This document shows, in pieces, positions 54,881 to 64,000 of a DNA stretch of 64,000 nucleotides. The DNA comes from Cyanophora paradoxa (lineage: Eukaryota > Glaucocystophyceae > Cyanophorales > Cyanophoraceae): positions 620,001-684,000 of the forward strand of contig QPMI01000416.1 in NCBI GenBank assembly GCA_004431415.1, read 5' to 3'. Position numbers and translations under genes: made by a program. A model generated the notes under the pieces. It saw only the letters and a list, made by a program, of their open reading frames with translations, was not told where the DNA came from and made no database searches. Positions within the stretch are counted from its first letter, which is position 1. Each line of letters starts with the position of its first letter.

Positions 54881-57800
54881 ATGGCCGGCGCGTGCGGCCG
54901 TACGCGTACGCGTACGCGCGCTCATTGCCTTGCGCCAGCCCTCGTGACAGCTGCAGCACTGCTCGCCGTCTTTGCTCTGTCTTGTGCGCATGCACTGCAG
55001 CTGCAGCCGGCCGCGGCCGCCGGGCCGCAGTCGCAGAGTGCACAGATCGACGTCGACGCCGATGCGTCGCCGGCACATGCAGCTGAGGTCGCCGCCAACG
55101 ACGTCACGTCCGGCTCGCAAGAAGCTGTGAACGAAGCGGACAATCACTGCACGCTCACCTCTTGTCCCCAACGCTCAAATTATGACGTCGACAAGGCTGA
55201 GATCGACGTGTCGTCAATTGCAACAGACGCTGCAGCTGGGGGCGGCGAGGGCTCGGAGGAGCCGAGAACGCGGGCGTCTGAAGCCTACGTATACAGCTTC
55301 CCCCCGAAATCTCGTGGGCTGCTGCAGGTTGCGCAGGCCACTTCCAACGCGTTCCCCTCGATTCTGACACGGATCTCGGTTCGTTGAACCTGACGCGGAT
55401 CTCGGTTCTCTAGCCTGCCCGAGCTCGAGCTCGCGCAAACATGTGCATTCGCAGGGAAGCCTCTCAGGCCAGGGCCTCACGGTCCTTCGTTCAGCGTCAA
55501 CGATCTGCAGAGACGGTGACACAAACGACTGCTGGAACGATTACATCGAGGTACAATACATATGTGCAGCAAATTTTACCGCTGCACGTACACAGCTTGA
55601 CAATAACTCATGATTGTGCGCAGTTTCTCAGCCGCACCACATCTCCAGGCCGCTCGGTCACCAATTTCCGCGTCCCGCTGCCCGCCGGCGTTTCCGGCGC
55701 GTCGCTCACGTCGGCATCCGTGACAGTGCGCGTTCGAGGTGTGCGCTATAGCTATAGATCTAGATAATCCGATTATTCCCCAGGCCAGAATGAATATGAT
55801 CAGTCATGATCATGAGCAGGGCATGGAATTTCATACGTTCGCTGGACATGGTCACTCCTAAACGTAAACACCGGAGCTTATGACATCATCGGAAATAACT
55901 CGGCACTGCCCGACTGGTACTTTGCAGGACTATCTATAGCTAGTCTCGTTGCCACTTCAAATTGTTGGTTATGTAGTATATACTTTTCTGTCGACTGTGC
56001 GCAGGCGCTGGGCGCGACTCACATTCAACATTCCGGCGCCCTTCTCGCGCTTCGTCAACCCCACCACTCGAGCCATCACCATCCGCCAACAGGCCGCATG
56101 TGCGCAAACAAAGGCAACATGAATAAACTACTATTCATAACTTCTCCCTGCAATTTCGAGCTGACTTCTCTATTAATATTGTGCTTTGCGCAGCGGGAGT
56201 GAACGCAGAGCTGCTGCTGGATTTAATGCAGGTGTCCTTTGCAACAGGAACAGTCGCGCCCCCGACGCCGACCCCGCCGCCCGCTGTGCCGCCGACGCCG
56301 ACCCCGACCGTTGTGCCCCCGACGCCGACCCCGACCGTTGCGCCCCCGACGCCGACGCCGACCGTTGTGCCCCCGACGCCAACGCCACTTATCATACCCC
56401 CGTCGCCGACCCCGACCGTTGTGCCGCCGTCGCCGACTCCGCCCGTTGTGCCGCCGTCACCGACCCCGACCGTTGTGCCGCCGTCGCCGACTCCGCCCGT
56501 TGTGCCGCCGTCACCGACCCCGACCGTTGTGCTGCCGACGCCGACCCCGTCCCCTGTGCCCCCGACGCCGACCCCGACCGTTGTGCCCCCGACGCCGACC
56601 CCGTCCCCTGTGCCCCCGACGCCGACCCCGACCGTTGTGCCGCCGACGCCGACGTCGACGCCGCTCGTCGTGCCCCCGACACCGACGCCGCCACTTTCGA
56701 CCACGATCATCACGAAGCAGCTGAATTTCAGCGCTGCGAGCGCCTCTGGGGCACAGCCAATGAAAGGCATGTGCATGTTTGTGTTGAATCTTATGATCAT
56801 GTTGCTTTCACGTCCCATTCATTACTCAGGAATTCACCTGCAATATTAATGGCCAATTAACGTCTTCTGTTTTTGCGATCGCAGGCTGGGCCCAGTATTG
56901 GCCTTACACCGCTTCAGTCGCTGAATCAGGAGTGTTCTGCACGCTGGACCATGTGATGGGTCCGTAAGTTCCTTATCCGTGAACGATCTAGATTCTCTAT
57001 ATAGCTATCTGGAGAACTCACATATTTTGCATGGCCGTGCTTTATATTGATACACTTGCTTTGAATCAGTTCCCCTCCGAAACGTGGTGTTTGGGGTTTC
57101 GACGTACAACTGGAACGCTTTGGAGTCGATCCTGAACGACGTCGCCTCCAGGGGCCTGCAGGTGCGTTAAAACTCTTCACACACAAGTGCTGATAATCAC
57201 TCATCTCTAAAGAAATGGAGATTGCTGATAATAATAATGGCGCTTCGAGCGCCTGATTTCCGCGAACCCCTGATCTCTGCAGGCCATCGTTCGCTTCTAC
57301 ATGGACTATCCTGGGCGCGAGACAGGGATCCCTCAGTTCCTTCTCGATGCGGGGCTTCCAACGTTTCTGCACACTTATTATAGCGATATCGATAATCCTG
57401 CACTGAGCCCCGACTACAATAACGCACTTCTCAAGGCGCGGCCCGCGGGCGTTGAATTTAAAATCTTGGCCTTCTTGTTTAAATTCCCGGTAGCATTCAA
57501 GGTTCCTTATTTTGTTAACACGTGCGCGTTCGGGTTGCAGACGACGCTGCTGAACTTCATTGCGGCGTGGGGGGCGCGGAGCGACGGAGATCCTCGCATA
57601 GGAACGATCCAGTTAGGCCTCGTTGGTGCATTCAATTCATTTGCATCGTGAATGCATGGTCGTTTGGGTTTTATACCTTCCCGCGCAGGGTTCTGGGGCG
57701 AGTGGCACACGGTTCGAAATACGCTATACTTTTCTGAATTCTCTCAGCTCGTGGCGCGATTAATTAATTTCGATCTTTTTCACAGTACCCCGCGCCCTCG

Positions 57801-59207
57801 CGGTACGACGTTCCACAGACGCTCAAGGATGAAATCGCACGCGCTTACGTTCAGGCGAGCGACAATCATTACAACATTAATGCCGCCTTTTTCTTAGTGC
57901 TGGTGGTCTCTCTTGCGTAAAACTTTAACGTGACGTAATGATTTCCAATAGGCGTTTTCGACAACTCTACTCGCTGTAGCAGGGCCTGCCAATGTGCCGA
58001 CAAGCGTATCCGTTGGCTTTCATGATGACTCCTTTGGTACGTGATGCATATAGAGAAACGAGAAACGATAGCTGAAAGAGAATTCAAACGCATTGCAATA
58101 CATACCTGCGCCGCATTCGTTAATGATTCTTGCTATTTTTTTAAGTGTTTGAGACGCTGGATGATGGGCGCGATTATACGTTCCTCGCCGTTTTGCGTGC
58201 CGAGGGGCTTCTACATCGCTGGCGGACGGAAATCATCGGCGGCGAAATCTACCCCGACTATCAGGCAAGTAAATTAACTATTATATCTTAAAACGAGGCT
58301 CTAGTACACTAGTCTTGCAATGACGACGATTTCAACAGATCTCAATCTGGAGCAGAAACCCACCGGCGGGATCCAACGGTGCCCGCCTTGATACGTGAGC
58401 GCAAAGGACAATGAATATCAATAATTTTGGATGATTCTTTTCTTTACGGATTGCAGCTGCATCGAGCTGGCGCACGCTTCATGGATGCTGAATCAGCGTG
58501 CATTTGAGAACGCTTTTACGCCATCGTTTTGGTCGCCCACGACTGTTCGTCCCAATGTTGCGAATTCGCTTTTAAAATGCTCCTTTGTCATCAGTCCGCG
58601 AGCAGATCGCCCGGATCAACGCGGCCGGCGCGAGCTTCGGATACAACCTGCACGCCAGCGTCGCGACGTTCCCCTCGCGGCTCAGCCGAACTTCGGCGAT
58701 GCCAGTCACCCTCTCGATCGAGAACCGCGGGGTGAGGCTCTGATATTGATGTCGCGTCCTGCGCGGCCTCGTGGGATTAAATTTAACATCTTTCGAGCGC
58801 AGGTGGCACCCTTCTACTACCGGCGAGCGAGAAATTCGAATACTCGCCCCCGCGCGTTTCTGACATCCCTCGCAGGTGGCAGGTCGAATTCGCGCTCCGG
58901 ACAGCCGCGGGCGGCGTCGCCTTTTCCTGGCCCGTGGACTGGGACGTGCGTTCGCTCCACGCATATTTGGCTCCTGCTGCTGCTTAGTCGCTTCGGACCT
59001 GTTGCTCAGATCCGCACTGTCCTGCCGGGCCCCGCGGTCAGCTTCGCGGCCTCCCTCGGGCCGGTCGGGACGGGCGTCCCGGGGAGCTTGTACGCCCTCT
59101 CGCTGCGGGTCGTCAACCCGCTCACGAACGGCTTCCCGCTCCGCTTCGCGAACGCGGAGCAGGACGGGCCCTGGCTTGCAATCAGTACTCTCCCTCTCGA
59201 TACCTAA
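54881..59207 (+). CDS. Secreted DUF4874/DUF4832 glycosidase-like protein, copy 2
   Basis: Paralogue of the preceding gene with the same exon order. Signal peptide region LVTAAALLAVFALSCAHALQ follows an Arg/Thr-rich start (RTRTRTRA). The beta-domain repeats RWARLTFNIPAPFSRFVNPT. The linker at 56255-56700 is much longer than in copy 1 and consists of VVPPTPTPT-like units. The catalytic-type region is conserved: AIVRFYMDYPGRETGIPQFL, LLNFIAAWGARSDGDPRIGT, GFWGEWHT, RWRTEIIGGEIYPDYQ, FGYNLHASVATFPSRL. The stop at 59205 follows WLAISTLPLDT. Exon sequences in the 3' part are nearly identical to copy 1 while introns have diverged, consistent with a fairly recent tandem duplication under constraint or with gene conversion. 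ATG at 54881 is chosen because it precedes the signal peptide. Confidence 0.78.
56255..56700 (+). repeat. Coding Pro/Thr minisatellite (linker of copy 2)
   Basis: Repeats of CCGACGCCGACCCCGACCGT type with units of 24 to 48 bp, encoding PTPTPTVVPP variants in the frame of the gene. Larger units (PPSPTPPVVPPSPTPTVV) are themselves repeated. All three plus frames and long parts of the minus frames stay open, a consequence of the repeat, so extra ORFs here are not genes. Confidence 0.9.
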
Positions 59208-59579
59208 TCCCGATATTGACATCGCGTATATATTGGATTATAAGCTTGCATAGTTTCTGTCGATTTATTCCGATTAGCCTGCAAATGAACGTTGCGCTTG
59301 TACTGCCATTGGATTGCACCATGATACGGGCCGCCTCAAAACCGTCTGCATCTGGACCTCCAAGTAGGAGGACACTGCTAAGCTGCCTCGGCCATGGCCA
59401 GTCGTGACGCGCTGCAGTTGGTCAGCGGCGACTCGTCTGGCCCGATTCAAGTTAAATTAACGATGCATCGCGAATCATGCAATTTTAATCTGTGATCACT
59501 GATCATGAAAATGATCATGATCATCATGACATAGGCGAAACTATCAAGTGAGAGCTTGCGACCGGGGAAAACTGTGATT
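59208..59579. other. Convergent intergenic region
   Basis: Between the stop codon of DUF4832 copy 2 and the probable stop of the minus-strand hydrolase. Rich in TGATCATGA palindromic elements (about 59490-59530). No gene is seen. Confidence 0.55.
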
Positions 59580-62500
59580 TCAGGGATTCGTCCCAGAATA
59601 GTAGCTATATAGAAGCTTGAGTGAACAAGAAAGTGAATTCGAAATCGTACAACAAATCTGCCCCGCCACGCATCGGAGGCAGGCCGACGACTCGACCGCG
59701 AAGAGGGCGTAGGCCTCGCCGAGGCTGTAGTCGATGGAGACGGTCCCGTCGGCGTTCGTGCGGAACGGCACGGCGGCGAACTCCGGCTGTCCGAAGGTCG
59801 CCGCCCGGACGGCGGTCACGGGGCCCCACGTCCGCACGTTGAGCGCTGCGCGTGCCGCGCGCGCGTCAGTCGTTTGTAACTTACAGTAAAGCAATTTAAA
59901 GCCGGCACAGTTATGATCAGTGCGCCGAGCGTAATACGATAAGGGAAGACCTTCAGACCAGCGCCTCGTGCTAATACCTTAAGGGTTAAAACTCTTCTCC
60001 TCGTTTTGTTCCAATTAAGCTCTCAACGTAATATCTCTGAGCGCACTGAAGAAGGCGGAGTCGGAGACGAAGTCCTGTAAGAGTGCTAAAAGAGTACGTT
60101 AAGATATAAAAGCTATTCGTCTCGTTTTGATTCAAGCTCTTCTCATAGTGCAATATTTCTGAACGCACTGAAGAAGGCGGAGTCGGAGACGAAGTCCGGC
60201 GAGGCGGTCCGCTGGGCGGGGCGCCCGACGTACTGCGTGACCTGCGCGCACAGAGTTTATGAAGATGACACGCGTAAAAATAGTAATAGTAACATATAAG
60301 TACTCGTGGCATAAGCATGTTATTCGAGCAATGACCTAGGCGGGGCTAGCACTGGCATGACGGATCGACGGATCGACAGCTAGCTTTAATAGCTAGCTTT
60401 AACGGATCGGATCGACGGAGGGTGGCTGGAGGCGCCGGCGGGGCGGGGCGGGGCGCGCCTGGAGGACCATGGTGTTGGGGTCGGAGGCGATGGTCGCCTC
60501 GAGGTGCACGCGCCGGTCCGACGCCGCGCTCACCCGCGCCCACGAGAAGCCAGCCTGCGCGGGCGCGCGAATGGCCGGGGCCGTCGACGGGCGCGCGAAA
60601 TCGTTGAAGAGAAGCTTAGAACGTTTGGAGCGCAACTCAAAAAGCTTAAGCTTAGACCGCGAAAAGCTTGAGCTTTGGGCGATTGGAGGGCACCTGGAGG
60701 GCGGGGGCGGAGAGCGTGTTGTAGAGCGGAGAGCGGGGGGCGAAATCGTTGCGGAGCTCGAAAAACTTAATCTTAGGAGGGCGGGGCTACAGCTTAAGCT
60801 TAAGCTTAATCTTTAGCTTAAGCTAGATGTAGCTTAGCTTAAGTAAGCTACATTTAGAGCACCTGGAGGGCGGGGGCGGAGAGGGTGTTGTAGAGGGCGG
60901 TGCCGGGGAGGCCCGAGCCCATGTAGGCGCGCCCGGGCTCGTCCCGGAAGTAGTAGAGGCCCCGCGGCCGCACCTGCGCGAACCGTTGAACATCGCGTTG
61001 ACATAAATCTTAAGTTCGGGCGAACATCGCGTAACTATATATATTAAGTTCGGGCGATCGCGCATGTAACATGGACATATATATAAATGCAGTGTACATG
61101 TCAGCATACTTAATTTGATGGTCGGGCGATCAAATATTGCGCACGGAAGAGGGAGGGAAGAGTTGAGCTGGGGCGGCAGCCGCCGTGGTGAAGCCGAGCA
61201 GATCCGAGAGCGCGAGCGACGCCCGCGTGTCGCCGAACTCTGCGGTCGTTCGAACGCCTGTGGTCAGCGTCTCGAGTTTCGCGCGCGCCCTCCATTATAT
61301 ATAATTACGCCTTAAATGCGCCAGAATCTTGCGCGATTATATCTTCAAGTAGCTTGGAGTTTTCTATCAGTTGCAGCGCGAAGCGCACCGTTGAGGGCGG
61401 TGGGGCGGCGGCCGGTGAGGACGGCGGCGCCGCCGGCGGCGACAAAGGCGCGGATACCCGCCGCCTCTGCGTCCGACACCGCCTGCAGCTGCGGGAAGTA
61501 GACCACCTGGGCGCAAAAAGTTGGCAGGACCTAGACCAAGATAAAATATCCCCACTTAGGTTTATGGTATGGGCCGAACGATCAAGCTTATATCCATTGC
61601 AAGCTTCGCGCCTCATTAGAACTATATTTATTCCACTATGTGGCAAGGGTCGCGATCGGGCGCACGCGGTAGCGGAGGAGGTCGGCGGGCTCGGTCGCGC
61701 CGGCGAGGAGGACGTCGAACGGGATGCCGGCGTGCAGCAGCGCCTTGACCTGCGGCGGAGCGCGCGGCAGGCGGGCGCGGCTGGCGTTCGGGAAGGCGCC
61801 CGGGCTGGGGTGGGGCGGGGCGGGGCGGGGCGGGGCGGGGCGGGTGCGCACGACGCCGCGGTACTCGCCGAGGTACGTGTCCGAATAGCAGTCGCCCGCC
61901 TCGTCGAACTGCGAGGCGGAGCGAAGAGTCGGTCGCTAGCGGCTCGAATTCCGAAGATATGTACCGAAGCCTCCGAGCAGTAGCGCCCATAGTTCGTCAG
62001 AGAGCTGCGGCAGCGGATGTTGGGCTACCCATGAATGCGAAGGCAGCGTCTAATATTATATGATACTGGTTTCGCGAGAGGGGCGCCAATTTTCACGCGG
62101 TTCGAATTCCCGAGACGTACCCCTCAATGAAGTCTCGAGTAGGGCCAGAGTAGTACACGGCCACCTGAGCAGGGGCTTAGTACGGCCGCGGGCTGCAGAA
62201 TGCCATATCTAATTCCGGACAACGTAAACGCACTTGGGCGAGGGAGCGGCGAGTGCCGGACCCGTAGATGAGAGCCTCGTGCTTTGCAATGAAGCTGTAC
62301 GCCTGCGCAGCAGTGGCGGCAACGTTAACGAGTTAAAGTTAAATCAAGTCAAGAAAAATCATTGCTAGCCGAAAAAGCGGCCTCAACATTCAACGGCCAT
62401 TTAATTAATTATACCCAAGTCGAGAAAAGGCGGTCGAAGCAGAAATGTTTAATGTGCGCACCTGCCGGCGGAAGGCGGACCCGATGCCGCCGTCCTTCGC

Positions 62501-64000
62501 CGGAGCCTTCGTCTCGTACGGATTGTTGCCGGCTGGCGGTGCCGATTTTAATTTGCAATTGAATGAAAAATTCGCGAGCCTCTTGCAAGCGCACCGGCAA
62601 TCACTTCCGCCATCACAGCGGCAGCGTCGTCCGTCTGGAGGCCCGAGCTGCGAAATTCGCAGTGAGCTCTCGCTAAATACATTTCCTCGGCTCAGCGCAG
62701 TGTGCACGCGTCGCCTCGCGCACCTGTACGCCCACGAGGGCTTGGCGGGGTGCATGGCGCCGCGGGCGTACTTGCACATGGCGATGAAGCCGACCCAGTC
62801 GTCCTCCGTGGCTTGCCTGTGGGGCCGGGAAGCGTGAGTTTGCGGGAAATTTCCGGAATATTTAATCCGACGGCATCGACGAACCGGAATCCCGTGTTGA
62901 AGTTGACCCACACGATCTCGTAGATCGGCGACAGACCGAAGGACCGCGAAAGGTACGATACGTCGAGGCCTGCGTTCGTAGGACGAAGTTATGCGTCTTC
63001 GATCTTAGGCAGGAGAAGCGGGGCTGGTCGAGAGCTAACGCACCTTCGTCGGTGGCGATCGCGGCGTCCAGGATCCAGACCTGTGGGATGGTGACGAAGT
63101 CCGACCGGACGCTCTTCCCGGCGCTCGCGAGCTGCGCATGCACGAATGAGTCGCACCGACGTTGTGCGCGTTTGCTGCAAGCTCAGTTAACGCACGGCTT
63201 CGATGAAGTTCTTGAGGTTCTTGTGCCTGTGCGCGGACGTTTAGTTCCTGTAGCTAAAGAACTCCATCGAGGAAAAGGTGCAGGGAATTAAGCGAAAATG
63301 TACAAGCTACCTCCAGCTGACCCAGCGCCGGAAGACCGGATCCGCCATGTTGACTGTGGCGGGCACGTCCAACCCCGTCGCAGCTTTGAAAGCCGCCCGG
63401 CCTGCGCAGAGTTTAAACCCGTTTAAAAAATTCTCTCCAAAAAGTAATGCAGTTGCTCGATAACGGACCCGCAGGCTCCGTGCCGCAGAACTGATTGATC
63501 GAGGCCCAATAGAGTGGCACCTGCGTATAGAATCGTGAGCATAAAGCTGGTATTTCAGGGTATGATATAGAATATAGAACATAGAGTAAAAGCGAGTAAA
63601 ACCTGGAACAGCACGCACATCGAGCCTGCACATTGCGCGCGCAAAGATAAAGGCGCCACGTTAGACGCTGACGCAAACAGAAGCTCGCTAGGAGGGCAGC
63701 TATTAGGCACCACACGGCGTCGGCGCCGCTCTCGGCGAGGGCGCGGATGCGGCGCTGCTGGTACTGCTTGATCCCCGAGTTGGGGCTCATCCACGCCGAG
63801 CCGAGCGTCCCCTCCAGCCACCACACCTCCGAGGGAAGAGCTTGTGCGCCGCGCGTGAGCATCCGAAAGGCACCACCGCAAAAATGTCGAGCCGCATGCA
63901 CATGGGGCGCACCAACATTATTCACGTTTTGCCGAGGGACCGATCCATCGCTTGGCCGCGACCAGCACTTCTGGACCTGCGCACGGCATGCACGAGTGTC
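59580..64000 (-). CDS. Glycoside-hydrolase-like protein with GH42-type organisation, 5' end outside window
   Basis: Minus-strand exons read as a TIM-barrel hydrolase followed by an amidotransferase-like beta/alpha domain. In order: EVWWLEGTLGSAWMSPNSGI, IRALAESGADAVW, VPLYWASINQFCG, ATGLDVPATVNMADPVFRRW, FVTIPQVWILDAAIATDEG, FGLSPIYEIVWVNFNTGFRF, DDWVGFIAMCKYARGAMHP, FIAKHEALIYGSGTRRSLAQ, FDEAGDCYSDTYLGEYRGV, KALLHAGIPFDVLLAGA, VVYFPQLQAVSDAEAAGIRA, FVAAGGAAVLTGRRPTALN. Beta-rich C-terminal exons follow (GFSWARVSAASDRRVHLEAT, TWGPVTAVRAATFGQPEF), ending at 59580. The order barrel, then 'aGiPfDv', then 'aaGGaavlTgr' recalls GH42 beta-galactosidases and related enzymes; the exact family and catalytic acids are not assigned. 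The N-terminus is cut by the right edge. Several introns contain copies of exon ends. Confidence 0.7.
59999..60198 (-). repeat. Duplicated exon end in the hydrolase gene
   Basis: About 78 bp at 60121-60198, covering the exon end DFVSDSAFF, its donor and about 40 bp of intron, is repeated at 59999-60076 with a period of about 122 bp. A comparable pair for the exon end NTLSAPALQ lies at about 60840-60900 (complete) and 60687-60725 (partial). Confidence 0.85.
61812..61845. repeat. (GGGGC)n tract, potential G-quadruplex
   Basis: Six or more GGGGC units on the plus strand, in an intron of the minus-strand hydrolase gene. Spacing of G-runs fits intramolecular G-quadruplex formation. Confidence 0.85.

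Noticed and set aside
56135-56818. Minus-strand Gly/Val repeat protein opposite the Pro/Thr linker
   Set aside because: An artefact of a repeat whose unit lacks stop codons in every frame; the plus-strand gene is supported by flanking conserved exons.

Overview
The window is nuclear DNA of a GC-rich, intron-dense eukaryote. Every recognisable gene is split into many short exons, and the families are eukaryotic: F-box, CDC50, bestrophin, MYND zinc finger, STELLO/DUF288. A microbial alga (ochrophyte or haptophyte type) fits best, but the sequence does not settle the lineage. All gene models were read by eye from splice sites, reading frame and family motifs. No tRNA, rRNA, CRISPR array or transposon with coding capacity was seen. 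Some uninterrupted ORFs longer than about 150 codons are antisense or frame shadows.

Layout. 1-960 (-): F-box/LRR-like gene cut by the left edge. 2411-5755 (-): kinesin-light-chain/TTC19-type TPR protein with a possible mitochondrial presequence. 6466-8267 (+): unrecognised multi-exon gene whose last exon and downstream DNA are duplicated at 8838-9160. 9414-14444 (+), 14660-20931 (-) and 27817-33323 (+): three paralogues (A, B, C) of a large TPR/Sel1/MYND protein, with A and B tail to tail. 22111-27507 (-): bestrophin-like anion channel lying between B and C. 33644-45479 (-): very large gene, read as one unit, with a signal peptide, extracellular part, IPT/TIG-like exons, a STELLO (DUF288)-like domain and a C-terminal glycosyltransferase-like domain. 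45772-48567 (+): complete CDC50/LEM3 flippase subunit in 15 exons, divergent from the previous gene. 49355-53618 and 54881-59207 (+): tandem secreted DUF4874/DUF4832 glycosidase-like proteins with a proline/threonine linker. 59580-64000 (-): glycoside-hydrolase-like gene (GH42-type organisation), cut by the right edge.

The right half is rich in secretory-pathway and carbohydrate genes: a putative Golgi glycosyltransferase, a flippase subunit and three secreted glycosidase-like proteins. The left half is dominated by protein-interaction repeats (LRR, TPR, Sel1, MYND).

The most unusual signal is structural. Many introns contain partial tandem copies of the neighbouring exon end, some with an intact donor or acceptor. 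One case is a 129-bp array carrying extra in-frame phase-0 copies of an IPT exon. Fold-back inverted repeats, one of them a perfect 52 bp copying the start of an exon, occur in all three MYND paralogues. GC-AG introns recur, and among the paralogues the same intron can be GT in one copy and GC in another.
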